64,000 nucleotides of DNA from Hypholoma sublateritium FD-334 SS-4. Taxonomy: Eukaryota > Basidiomycota > Agaricomycetes > Agaricales > Strophariaceae. Numbering within the stretch: the first letter of the stretch is position 1; each line of letters starts with the position of its first letter. Position numbers and translations under genes: made by a program. The notes under the pieces were generated by a model, which was not told the DNA's origin, did no database searches, and saw only the letters and a list, made by a program, of their open reading frames with translations. Below, piece after piece: positions 22,477-32,468 of this stretch. Location of the stretch: positions 176,576 through 240,575 of the forward strand of contig KN817578.1 in NCBI GenBank assembly GCA_000827495.1, in the 5' to 3' direction.

Positions 22477-23819
22477 GTAGTTTTGCGTAGACAGGGAGGA
22501 AGTGGGACGGGATATAGTGTTTTGGGGAGTGCAGTTTTAGGGCATACGATATTTTTCGGGGTTCGGGAGGGGGTATAATTAATAATTGACCAATGATACA
22601 CCTTAATACATACTGTTCATTCAATTTGGTCGTGAAATACTGATTTGAAAGCAACATTCCATATTGGGAAAATCCTGTCAATGTGTGGGTTCCATATGTG
22701 GGAGTTCAGGGGAAGTTTCTATTAGTTTTGGCATCTGGGAGGGAGGTTGAGTTGACGTTTGAATCAGGAGCTAATTTTCCGAGGCGATTTTGAACGGATT
22801 GGCTGGAATTGTTGATGTTATGTTGCGGGAGAGTACTTGAATGTGGCTGGGAGTATGGGGAGAGAAGTCGGCTTATGCCGAGAATTTAAGCGCCGACCGG
22901 ATTGAATATTCGCAGCCCTGTTCCGAGGCAACGTCAACGATACTTTCTATCCATGTTCTATACGCTGGTCTCAGGCAGCCAATCGAATGGACAAGGATGC
23001 ACGAAGGAGCGGGAATGCCACCTACCCGACGATACGCCCCCCGCCTCCCCAGCGCGTCCCAGCGGGGTGCCTGACGCCCGCATGTAGTACCACACACTCC
23101 CACACGCTGAGCACCGCACCGACGCCGCGCCACTCCTCGCCTCGCCTCCCCCTCTCGCGCGTCCATCACTCTGTTGTGCACTTTGCGCTCGCTGTTGTGC
23201 GTCCGGATGCAGCGCTGTGCAGCGCTCACCGCCGTCTGTGCATAGGACGCCCGTCATCGCACTCCTCGCACCCCGTGACGCTAAATCCGCACGCACGACT
23301 CCCTGCTCGCATATACACCACTGCGTGCCAGCGTGCTGACGGAAGAGATACCCGGACGTCGTGCACGGCTCCGGCTACGCCACGCTCGTTCTGGGCAATT
23401 CCCCGCTCCGTGCACAGACTGTGCGGCAGCGCGGAGGCGGGCCTCGATACGCCTATGGGCGGCTCAGGCCGCAGACCTGGGCGTTGGGCACCGTGTACGC
23501 TCATCTCCCGCGTGTAATCGGACGACCAAGGACGCACACACGAACGGTAATTGAAGGCCAAAAATCAGGCCATCGACCGAGCGGACGGACCAACCACCTG
23601 GATGTATCGTCCGTGCCTGGGCGCTGTTCTCAGTCTCGGGTTCGCCGGACCACGTGAAGTGTGCATGGACGCTCGACATGGACGATGCGTACGCGCACGC
23701 TGCACTGGAAGCTCAATCCGCAGCTGGCTCACCTGTAATTCTGCCAGCGGGTTGCCCGGTGCAGCTGGCGGAACCATAGTCTCGTCGTCAAAGGCCATAT
23801 ATTCTCTAGCACATGGAGG
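22477..23819. other. No gene recognised
   Basis: Intergenic sequence, then GC-rich relic-like DNA from about 23000. It holds one copy of the short dispersed repeat (CTGACGCCCGCATGTAGTA, 23071-23089). No frame shows a domain. Confidence 0.45.
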
Positions 23820-25490
23820 TTATACATTCACTGTTTTGATTTTAATATCCGTTATATTCCCCAGTAAACTTGTGGAGAATCTAGATGCGATGCGGTGGCA
23901 CTTGCGCAATTCCACGCTATCGACTTCTTGAACAGACACAGGATTTGGCGGCGCACGCGTACCGCATACGTACTTGTGAATCTCTGGAACCCCACGCTGT
24001 CGCCAGCACACCTCCAGACCAACTGCCTTTCGTAGAAATTCCATGTTCGGAAGAACGTCCAGTGTGTCCTCTGTGAAATCTATAATGCTGATCGCGTGGT
24101 CATGCGCAATGCGCGCCAGGACAAATTTGGAGACAGGGTCGGGATAGCTGTCAAATCGAGATTTATCGGCGCGAGAAGATAGGAGAGAACGAACATCGAG
24201 AATCTTGAGCGTAGGAAATAAAATCCTAGGCCCCGTGTCTGCCCTTTTGAGGGCCACCGGGGCGCGAATCAGATGACGGAGCGACCATTTGTCAGTCTTG
24301 ATAGTGTTGACAGAAGGGAGGCACGCCATGAATGTAGGGATTTCGGGCACTGGACGATTCACACTGCTGATTCTGACGCGGAATGAGGTGACTTTCGAAA
24401 AATAGGGCAGTGAAAATTCGCTCAGTAAAATAGGAAGGGTGTGCTTTGGGAACACTTGTTGTAGGAGCAATTCCATGCTGAATCTGAATGTCGGTCCATC
24501 AGGGTGAGTCGTGGTCTCAAGCGTAAAGTGACGCGGGGTGATTGTGAGGCATAGATTTTGGGGTGCGTGGTGTGTGAAGCTAGCCCGCGCGCAGGTGGAT
24601 ATGGCCCGGATGATCGCTGCGCAAGTGCTTTCCTCGTCTATTGCTCTGCGATGTATCGAATGTACTAATAAATTCAGTGAGCAAATAGGGGGGATGCGTA
24701 AATGGTCCAGGAGTACCGCGCCTGAGGTAAGCGTTGCAGTGTGAGTGTGGAGGTGCATATCTAGGTACGCGAGTTTTGGGAGTGAAACGAGAGAGAGCGT
24801 TGGCGTTGTCCTGTCGGCCCGTATTTGATAGAGCCAGAGATTCACCAGGTTCGTAGTTAACGTGAGTACCCCAAGCGTCTTAGAGACCGTCGGCTCGCCT
24901 TCAAGGTCCAATGAACGAAGCTGATGTAGCCATGATGATGGGGCTGTAGTAAGATTGGACCTATGACCGCGAAAATATAATTCACGCAACAGCGGGGCAC
25001 TTCCACCAAAAAGGGATGATAAGATGTGGTTGAATTTGCGGGATCTATCGTCGAAAGTGATGCTGAACGACTCGAGGTGCGGTGCGGGGAAGAACAATAG
25101 TGACCACTGATCCACATATTCGAGGGTGATGGTTACTTCAAGCCTCTGAATTCGTTCCAAGTGCTTTCCCACAACGTTCAGGAGATGCTTATTGCAGTGG
25201 AGGGGACCATACATGTCGTGTAATTTCATCCACAGAAGCGCTGTCCCGCTCCTGCGGATGAATTCGCTCCTCCCCTCAGCTGTACTCCAAACCCAGTGAT
25301 CAAGGTCGATAAGGTGTGCCCAAATGGAAGTTGTGCTAAGCATAAAGTTGCGCCAGTCGCGGCACACGCGAGATGTGGCGAGGGTTGTCTCCAGCGCTTC
25401 GTCATAATTGAACATGTCGGCGTTGATCTGGACGATGCACCATAAAATGTCGAAGTCGAGGCGTTGGATGGGGGAGTAGGCCATGGACAT
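23820..25490 (-). CDS. F-box/LRR-type protein, copy B
   Basis: A single 556-codon frame with an F-box-like domain at residues about 7-65 (PIQRLDFDILWCIVQ, LATSRVCRDWRNFML, SIWAHLIDLDHW) and a leucine-rich remainder. Compared with copies A and F it has a C-terminal extension after YVCGTRAPPNPVSVQEV of about 40 residues, shared with copy D (FSTSLLG). B and D are the closest pair by eye. Either of two start codons (MSM) would serve; the second gives MAYSPIQRL. A CACGTG site lies 162 bp upstream. NTPase 3'-end relic sequence follows on the upstream side (25913-26000), so this is one copy of the repeated module. Confidence 0.8.
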   Translation of the reverse strand: MSMAYSPIQRLDFDILWCIVQINADMFNYDEALETTLATSRVCRDWRNFMLSTTSIWAHLIDLDHWVWSTAEGRSEFIRRSGTALLWMKLHDMYGPLHCNKHLLNVVGKHLERIQRLEVTITLEYVDQWSLLFFPAPHLESFSITFDDRSRKFNHILSSLFGGSAPLLRELYFRGHRSNLTTAPSSWLHQLRSLDLEGEPTVSKTLGVLTLTTNLVNLWLYQIRADRTTPTLSLVSLPKLAYLDMHLHTHTATLTSGAVLLDHLRIPPICSLNLLVHSIHRRAIDEESTCAAIIRAISTCARASFTHHAPQNLCLTITPRHFTLETTTHPDGPTFRFSMELLLQQVFPKHTLPILLSEFSLPYFSKVTSFRVRISSVNRPVPEIPTFMACLPSVNTIKTDKWSLRHLIRAPVALKRADTGPRILFPTLKILDVRSLLSSRADKSRFDSYPDPVSKFVLARIAHDHAISIIDFTEDTLDVLPNMEFLRKAVGLEVCWRQRGVPEIHKYVCGTRAPPNPVSVQEVDSVELRKCHRIASRFSTSLLGNITDIKIKTVNV

Positions 25491-25651
25491 TGTGGTTTGA
25501 TATTCGATTTCAGTGCCTCTGAAGTTTCAAAACTCGATGAGGAGTAAACTGCTGAACTGCCAAATGGTTGAACTAGACAGAGAATATTCGATGTCCAATG
25601 CAAGTCCAATGTGTCAATGACTCGAATCGATAACAGGTCGAACCCCACAGT

Positions 25652-25657
25652 CACGTG
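25652..25657. promoter_or_regulatory. Conserved CACGTG upstream of F-box copy B
   Basis: CCCCACAGTCACGTGAAATA, identical over this stretch with copy D, 162 bp before the ATG at 25490. Confidence 0.55.
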
Positions 25658-25912
25658 AAATAGTAGCCTGGACCCCGCCCCCGCGGACGAATCAAGTTGA
25701 AGCATAAGTAGGGCGGAGGCCGATGTATATCGAGCTTATCGGCCACTGTTCGCGCAATTTATTCTTTGGTGCTATCCGGCGGTGTCAAGGTAAGGTCATT
25801 CTATGATAGGGGAGTACTACTAGAGAATTTGATTGTTGAAATACAATAAGTAGCATACGGGTGCGCGCGCCGCATGTAAAGTGGACCCACCCGTCTAAAT
25901 TACATAGTATAC

Positions 25913-26000
25913 TTATATTACCGTGCGAAGAATAAAGTGAATTAAGAGCAGAACGACCAAGAACACCTGTCGGAATTTCCTGCTCGTCCGCACGCAAAAG
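25913..26000 (-). pseudogene. NTPase 3'-end relic (module B)
   Basis: The minus frame reads SRKFRQVFLVVLLLIHFILR, matching the C-terminal membrane helix of the intact NTPase (LRRAFLVVLLLVHLIVRP), followed by the shared AATTTAGA 3' flank. The rest of the NTPase is gone or unrecognisable upstream. Confidence 0.65.
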
Positions 26001-27743
26001 CGCAGCGCGCCCCGCCGCCCGTGGGCTGTGCGTGCAGCCGACGACGGCGCCAGCGCAGAGTACACGTCCATTCGTCTATGCGCATGCGAGGACAAGCATT
26101 AGAAGCGCCCCAGCGTGCGCGCGGAGGGATGCGGGAGCACAGCGTATCGAGCAGGGAAGGGGCAGGGGTCAGAAAACGGTGCGGCGGGGCGCAGAGCGCG
26201 GATGGTGTCGGTGTCACCGCCACCGTTACACGGCGGCAGTGCGCGATGCACCTATGTCGGCGGACGCGAGTAGCCGTCAGCCGCAATAACGCACGAAGGT
26301 GTGCGCGGAGCGCGCCTCTGCGCGCTGCATCTTACTGGGGCCCGCGCACCGTATCAGACGCAGCGCAGAAACAGATACAGCGGCCACGCGTCGCGCTCAG
26401 CGCATCAGCGGCTCGGCGTCGATAATATGGATGACGGACGGGCTCAGGCGGGTCCGTGGTAGTTTCGATTAGCAGCAGGACAGCGACGCAGCGGTGGGTG
26501 AGGTGCTGTTCCATGTGGGAGACGCCTGGAAGCGCTGTACGATGGGGATAAAGTGGTGCACGGAAGAGCATGCGAGGCTGCTTTCCTGTGTCCGCCGACG
26601 CTCTGCAACGCCAGCGGATCCGCTTGGTCTCTGTAGCGGTCTGTGTGATCCTAGGATATCTCGTGGATAATACTCACGCATGTGTGCAGATGATACATCA
26701 TCGGCGCTGTGCGCTGAGTCGCTCGAGGAGACGGAAATGCGTAGCTTCTGGTGTTTGACGCCATCTGTGAAAATCTGGGCGATTTTCAGGGTAATGGGAG
26801 CGCGAAGCGTGCGTGCTTCAGGACGCACTGCGCCGTGGCGTGCGCGTCGCTCATCGCATTTTCGCTCCTGGTGAAAAACAATGACCTCACTCAAGCGCCT
26901 ATGATAAATTTTTGCTGGCTTCCCCCTCAGACCAAACCTCACGCGCGCCTTGACAGCATGTACGTCTGCCGATGGATGTCATCTTCCGTTCCCCAACATG
27001 TGCACCTCCCTCTACCTCTGGCGCCTGCCATCCTCATCCCCTCCTTCGCTGCGCTACTCTCCAAGCCGAGCTGAGTCGGGGGCGCGCTCCGCACGTTTGA
27101 CGTGCCTCTTCCAGACTACGTTTCCCCTTCGCCCTCACCTCTACCCCGCACTGCGAAGCATGGTGCCTAACGCCCGCATATAGCACCCCGCAGCGTCTCT
27201 TCGTGCCCAGGCCCCACAGTGCGCCCTTGCCTTCCTCCTCCCGCGCGCGTCGATCCCTCTGTCAGGTTCGGAAGCATGCTCGTCTCCCTACATACCTGCG
27301 CGCTGTTCAGCAGGTCCAGATGCCGATGATGCATATCTGTCCGGGGGTGGCGCGCGCCGCACAGTGACGGCGACGCGACGCCCGTCGGCCGCCTTCCCCC
27401 GTGCGGCCGCTAGAGGCTGCATCGGTCCGTCCGCCCGCATTGAGCGGTGGGGGTGTATCTAGATGCGACATCTTGCGCTAATACACCGCCCTGCGCACGC
27501 GGCGGGGAGTGGTGCCGGTGGAGAGGGCGGCGAGTGCACACAGGGCGCTTGCGTCAGAATGAGATGAGGTCGGTTCATCTTCGCCGTCGTCCCATTCCCT
27601 CGAGATACACAGCCCTCCGCGCAGCTCAATATCGTCCCCAGACTGCGCCGAGCATCCATATCGAGGATTCCCGCCGCAGGCCCTCTTTCGAAGTTCACAA
27701 GGCTATTATTTATGATCAATGTGTTTGCGTGCTCAACGTCAGA
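26001..27743. other. Decayed GC-rich DNA, no gene
   Basis: No frame shows a domain. It contains the dispersed short repeat at 27162-27195 (TGCCTAACGCCCGCATATAG). The end, 27710-27743, matches the 3' flank of F-box copy A (TATGATCAATGT …CAACGTCAGAG versus 13152-13187), marking the 3' side of copy C. Confidence 0.45.
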
Positions 27744-28777
27744 GCATCTCAGAGACTGTCAGTTCGACAGTAAGCTCTAGGGAACAAAGTTGATGCATCC
27801 ATGATGGTCGGGTTGCAAAACCGGATCGATGACCGTAGAAACGCGACTCCCGCAGCCTCGGTGCACTTCCACCAAAACAAGACGAGAATATGTTGTTGAG
27901 ACTGCTATTGTGCCATGTAAAGGTGACGCAACCAATGCTGCCGCTGAAGCCCCTGCCCCTGCCACCTAACCTCCTGTTTGCTGCCTACCTTGTCAGTTCC
28001 CTTTCTTTTCTCTTTATATCCCCTTTATTCTGTGCTCCCTTCCTCTCTCTCTTGTCTTTCTTTCGTATCTTCCTCTTCAAATATTACCTACACCACACNC
28101 CAGGCGCCCACGCCATTAATTTGCACTGTCCCATTGAGGCCTTGTGCCTCGAGTTTCTTCGGAAACCACACCTTGTTGCCGCAGTACCAATCTTTGCAGA
28201 CCTTATCTAGACAGTAGTTTACTTGTACAGTTTTACTCCACCATATGGTACGCCACCGTAGAGTATAAACGCTGAATCAAAAAAAAAAAAAAAAAAAAAA
28301 GGTGACGCGGAACGACTCGAGGTGCGGTGAGGGGAGGGATAATAGTGACTAGTCATCCACATTTCCGACGTTTATGGCTACCTCAAGTTTCTGAATTCGT
28401 TCCCAGTTCTCGCCCACGATATTCAGGATATTTATCGGGTTACGCCGGACGCAGGGGAGAAAGTGGTCGTGAATAACCCGGTTTATTATGAGTCCGTCTG
28501 TTTTTATCCACAGCAACGCTGTCCCACTCCTGCGGATAAGTTCGCGCCTCGCCTCATCTGTGTACCAAAGCGGGTGCTCAATGTTGATAATATGTGCCCA
28601 CAGAGAAGTCATGCTAAGCATAAAGCTGCGCCAGTCGTGACACACCTGAGACGTGGCCAGAGTTGTCTCCAACGCTCTGCGATCATTGAACACGTCGGCG
28701 TTTATTTTGACAATGCACCAGAGAATGTCGCAGTCAAGGCGTTGAATGGGGGAATTGACTGGAAGTGAAGACCCCAT
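27744..28777 (-). pseudogene. F-box/LRR-type copy C, broken
   Basis: The N-terminal half survives in two blocks, 28777-28309 and 27929-27744. It encodes the F-box (PIQRLDCDILWCIVK, LATSQVCHDWRSFML, SLWAHIINI) and the first part of the LRR region up to the counterpart of copy A residue about 208. Two events broke it. A poly(A)-tailed insert lies between the blocks (27930-28308). The C-terminal half is deleted, joining the mid-gene sequence AGCATCTCAGAGACTGTC directly to sequence that follows the stop codon in copy A. A CACGTG site lies 142 bp upstream of the ATG, as in intact copies. Confidence 0.8.
27930..28308 (+). mobile_element. Poly(A)-tailed retroposed insertion in F-box copy C
   Basis: The insert ends in a run of 22 A (28279-28300) and is flanked by direct copies of AAAGGTGACGC (27919-27929 and 28298-28308). 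Intact paralogues read through this point without interruption (TAAAGGTGATGCCGAATGAC in copy A). These are hallmarks of target-primed reverse transcription. The roughly 370-bp body has no ORF I recognise; a CT-rich part lies at 27990-28080. It could be a SINE, a 5'-truncated LINE or a retrocopied transcript. I see no clear A or B box. Confidence 0.85.
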
Positions 28778-28918
28778 TGTCGTTTGGGACGCGCTTTAGG
28801 TGTCTGTTGAGTTGCGATGGGGTAACTTTGGGTAAATTGATACTCAATACCGAGCTTGTCGGTAACCAGTCAGAAAGTCGGACGATTGTCTCGAATCATC
28901 TTGATGGAAATCAGCAGT

Positions 28919-28924
28919 CACGTG
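28919..28924. promoter_or_regulatory. Conserved CACGTG upstream of F-box copy C
   Basis: CAGTCACGTGTCATA, 142 bp before the ATG at 28777. Retained although the gene is broken. Confidence 0.5.
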
Positions 28925-29369
28925 TCATATTTAGATAGGCTTTCGGCGCAACGTCAACCGCTTTGCCTGTTGAGGTCTCAACCCCAGTGAAAAACGCGTC
29001 TGCCCAAACACGCTGATATCTACGAATGCGGGTGCGCGTACATACTTCTCGCAAGCCACCGTCACTCGTGAAAGAAATTCGTCTTTGCCCACAACGCCGT
29101 TCACATGCCGTTGCAGCCTGTGGACTAAACACAGCACATGGTTGTTATACATTCCCTACTCTCAAGGGGGTTCGAAGAACTCAATCGGATACCAGAGGGT
29201 AGTCCAAGGGTCGGCCGCCAGGCCGCTAATTTTTTTCTTATATGTACTTAATATATATGGATATTTGCCTGCTTTTATGACAAAATGGTATTTCCAAGGC
29301 TCAGTCATGGTATATACATGCACCACATGGTATTACATACCCTGTTAGTGCTGTGAAACCTATTTGAAC
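28925..29369. other. No gene; possible transposon-derived DNA
   Basis: No domain in any frame. GGTCGGCCGCCAGGCCGCTA (29211-29230) followed by a T run may be the 3' end of a minus-strand retroposed element that includes the SINE-like segment next to it. Confidence 0.3.
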
Positions 29370-29525
29370 AATGTTTGAGCACATTGGGGATTGAACTAGT
29401 GACCTCGGATGGAATAAGATCATACACGTGACATCTGCGCATGTACTTAATCTAGACGCGCAGCCTGCAAAATTGCAAGCTCTGCCAAGCACTATGTTAT
29501 CCCTGTGCCATCCAAGTGCCATCTA
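29370..29525 (-). mobile_element. tRNA-derived SINE-like relic
   Basis: Read on the minus strand there is an A-box-like D-arm (GGATGGCACAGGGATAACAT), an anticodon-arm-like hairpin (TTGCAATTTTGCAGG) and a B box with T-arm context (CTAGTTCAATCCCC). About 45 nt are inserted before the T-arm compared with a tRNA. This order of RNA polymerase III signals without a functional tRNA fold suggests the head of a SINE. The 3' end is not defined. Confidence 0.45.
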
Positions 29526-29930
29526 CTCACTACTGCTTGTCAACTACAGTATGTGATACTTAAAGCCTCTGTTAAAATGATACAAATAGGTCAATAGCAT
29601 GCAAGTTAGTACATATAGAATGTCAATTAAAAGCAAGCCATATACCTAAGACTCAGGATGTTTCAAATCTCTGCAGAGACTTGGCAAAAGTGATTGAAGA
29701 TGATCAAATGANAATTTTACAGAGAAAGCTCTGTGTTCACTGTTCACTCCTGAAGGGATGGACATGCAAGACGTGCATTTCCGATGGTGCTGGGCATGCG
29801 AGCAAGCGGCTGAGGTGATGGCATCTGATCGCAACTACTATATATAGAAATTGATGGTTATGTAATGGCTTATGAGGGAGGGAGGGTCCTCGGTCCTGGC
29901 CTTAAATATTAAGTTGACCTCAGGTCTTAT
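29526..29930. other. No gene
   Basis: Intergenic. The segment GGCCTTAAATATTAA (29899-29913) recurs near 46530, suggesting a shared element end, but I could not define it. Confidence 0.35.
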
Positions 29931-31619
29931 TTAAGGTCTTTGACCCCCCTTGCCTACTCTGCTTTCAATGTCCGTTCTAGTGCCAAGTAAACTTGTGTAG
30001 AACCTAGATGCCATGCCCCGGTACTTTCGAAATTTGGCGCGACCGACTTCTTGAACAGACACGGGTTTCGGTGGAGCACGCGTGCCGCATACGTACTCGT
30101 GAATTTCCGGAACACCGCGCTGTCGCCAGCGCACCTTCAGACCAACGGCCTTTCGCATAAATTCCAGGTGGGGAAGGGCGTTCAGGGCGTGCTCTGTGAA
30201 GTCTACGACGCTGATCGCATGCCCATGTGCAATGCGCGTCATGACAAATTTAGAGACAGGCTCGGGATAGTTGTCAAATCGAAATTTTTCAGCGCGAGAA
30301 AATAGGAGAGAACGAATATCGAGAATCTGGAGCGTAGGAAATGCAATCTTAGGCTCCGTGTCCACCATATTGAGGTTCGCCGGGGTGCGGATCAGATGAC
30401 GGAGCGACCATTTGTCAGTCTTGATAGTGTTGACAGAAGGGAGGCACGCCATGAACGTGGCGATTTCGGGAACTGGTTGATGCACACCGCTGATTCCGAT
30501 GCGTAACGAGGTGACTTTGGAAAAGTAGGGCAGTGAGAATTCGCTCAGTAAAATAGGAAGGGCGTGCTTTGGAAATACGTGCGGCGGGGCCAATTCCATG
30601 CTGAATCTGAATGCCGGCCCATCAGAGTGAGTCGTGGTCTCGAACGTAAAGTGGCGCTGCGTGATTGTGAGGCCTAAATTTTGGGGTGCGTGGTGTGTGA
30701 AGCTAGCCCGCGCGGGGGTGGATATGAGCCGGATGATCGCTGCGAAAGTGCTTTCCTGGTCTATTTCTGTGTGATACATCCAACGTATTGAAAAGTTCAG
30801 TGAGCAAGTAGGGGGGATGCATATGTGGTCCAAGAGTACCGCGCCTGCAGTAATTCCTTCAACGTGGAAGTGCATATCTAGGTGCGCGAGTTTGGGGAGT
30901 GAAACGAGAGAGAGCGTTGAATTTGCATGGTCGTTGGCAAGCATATCATGTAGCCTGAGATTGTCCACGTTTATAGTTGACCTGAGGATTCCAAGCATCT
31001 CAGAGACCGTCAGTCCGACCCTAAGATCTAGTGAACGAAGCTGCTGTAGCCATGATGATGGGGGTATAGTAAAATCAGATCTATGACCGCGAAAACGCAA
31101 TTCACGCAGCAGCGGGACGCTTCCACCAAACAAGGATGAATGTATGGGTATTGCGATGTTGGATCTGTAGGATTCGTGCTCCAAAGTGATGCTGAACGAC
31201 TCGAAGTCCACTGCGGGGACGTATACTAGTGACCACTGATCCCCATATTTGCAGGTGAGGCTTACTTCAAGCCTCTGAACTTGATCCAAGTGCTTTCCTA
31301 GAATGTTCGGGACATGCACAATCCGGTCGTGGGGCCTATACATGTAGTAGTGTAGTTTCATCCACAGCAGCGCTGTCCCACTCCTGCGGATGAGTTCGGT
31401 GCTCCCCTCAGCTGTACGCCAAAGCCGGTGATCAAGGTCGACAAGGTGTGCCCAAATGGAATCTGTGCTAAGCATAAAGTTGCGCCAGTTGCGGCACACG
31501 CGAGAAGTGGCGAGGGTTGTCTCCAGCGCTCCATCATAATTGAACATGTCGGCGTTTATCTGGATGATGCACCAAAGAATGTCGTAGTCGAGGCGTTGGA
31601 TGGGGGAATATGCGGACAT
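29931..31619 (-). CDS. F-box/LRR-type protein, copy D
   Basis: An uninterrupted 562-codon frame, the longest of the family. The F-box-like region is at residues about 5-62 (YSPIQRLDYDILWCIIQ, LATSRVCRNWRNFML, SIWAHLVDLDHRLW). Leucine-rich strands follow (LVSLPKLAHLDMHF, LRELRFRGH). The C-terminal extension (RFYTSLLG) is shared with copy B. It differs from B by a one-residue insertion in the KLHYYMYRPHDR region and an altered VPAVDFESF segment, but the two are clearly recent duplicates. A CACGTG site lies 141 bp upstream. Its NTPase partner is the split pseudogene at 34285-36740, separated from it by a foldback element. Confidence 0.8.
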   Translation of the reverse strand: MSAYSPIQRLDYDILWCIIQINADMFNYDGALETTLATSRVCRNWRNFMLSTDSIWAHLVDLDHRLWRTAEGSTELIRRSGTALLWMKLHYYMYRPHDRIVHVPNILGKHLDQVQRLEVSLTCKYGDQWSLVYVPAVDFESFSITLEHESYRSNIAIPIHSSLFGGSVPLLRELRFRGHRSDFTIPPSSWLQQLRSLDLRVGLTVSEMLGILRSTINVDNLRLHDMLANDHANSTLSLVSLPKLAHLDMHFHVEGITAGAVLLDHICIPPTCSLNFSIRWMYHTEIDQESTFAAIIRLISTPARASFTHHAPQNLGLTITQRHFTFETTTHSDGPAFRFSMELAPPHVFPKHALPILLSEFSLPYFSKVTSLRIGISGVHQPVPEIATFMACLPSVNTIKTDKWSLRHLIRTPANLNMVDTEPKIAFPTLQILDIRSLLFSRAEKFRFDNYPEPVSKFVMTRIAHGHAISVVDFTEHALNALPHLEFMRKAVGLKVRWRQRGVPEIHEYVCGTRAPPKPVSVQEVGRAKFRKYRGMASRFYTSLLGTRTDIESRVGKGGQRP

Positions 31620-31759
31620 TGTAGTTTGGAATGCGATTACAATTCCTCTAAAGTTTCGAAACTCGACGAGAAATTAACCGGTGGAATACTGAGCGTTGAA
31701 CTGGACAGAGAATATCAACGTCCAAATCGAATCATCGATAACGATTCGAACCCCACAGT

Positions 31760-31765
31760 CACGTG
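31760..31765. promoter_or_regulatory. Conserved CACGTG upstream of F-box copy D
   Basis: CCCCACAGTCACGTGAAATA, 141 bp before the ATG at 31619. Confidence 0.55.
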
Positions 31766-31802
31766 AAATAGTCTAGACCCTGCGTGCGAACTGGCAAGTG
31801 CG

Positions 31803-32459
31803 TAGACCGATGACCGGTCTCTAGATGAGCAATGCTCGACATAGAGACCGGACTTTCTGAGTTAAAATCCCTGTAGCGCGCATTTCCCACACTTTTCAAC
31901 CCGCAAACGAATTCAAGTTTTGAAAACCCTAAAGTAAATCACATGACTCCCCGCAGAGCGCGACGTTGACCGGCGTGCACCGTCGAAACCTATAGCCGCC
32001 GTACTGTTTTGGTGGCCGTTCACAGCTGATATCTCCCAGAAAAAAAATGGACGAGCTCCCTATAGTTGAAAGCACTATTCTCGGAGCTTCAGGTATGACT
32101 CTGCTCGGAGCAGCTCGTTTGGCATGTTACGGATTTTTTCGAGCTCTTCATAGCGTTTCGGAGAGAAAGGGTCGTCCATGTTAGCTACCAGCGCAGATTA
32201 TGACGTTTAGAAAGCGAGAAAACGGCCAGAGCATCGCCAAAGTTGCGCCAAAGGGGTAGTTTCTGGACTCTGGAGGCACGTCCAGCGCATCGACGCGCTT
32301 TGTTGATCCTCACGTGATGACTTTAGGGTTTTTGAAGCCCTCAATTCAAAAACGAGGATGACAAATCATGAAAAATGCGCGCTACGGGGATTCGAACTCA
32401 GAAATCCCGGCCTGTATATCGACGGAAGCTTCCTCATATACAGGTCGGACACCGGCCTA
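31803..32459. mobile_element. Non-autonomous foldback element, 9-bp target duplication
   Basis: GCAAGTGCG is duplicated directly at 31794-31802 and 32460-32468. Between the duplications the two ends are inverted repeats of roughly 190 bp. The left end starts TAGACCGATGACCGG; the right, reverse complemented, starts TAGGCCGGTGTCCGAC. Both go on to TTTCTGAGTT, CCGTAGCGCGCATTT (CTGTAGCGCGCATTT at left) and ACCCTAAAGT. A 9-bp duplication with long terminal inverted repeats fits the Mutator-like group. There is no transposase frame. The right arm carries GAGTTCGAATCCCCG, a perfect B-box-like motif. Confidence 0.75.
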
Positions 32460-32468
32460 GCAAGTGCG

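Noticed and set aside
32380..32460. A true tRNA gene in the foldback element
   Set aside because: A B-box-like motif is present, but no matching acceptor stem or D-arm; it belongs to a terminal inverted repeat.
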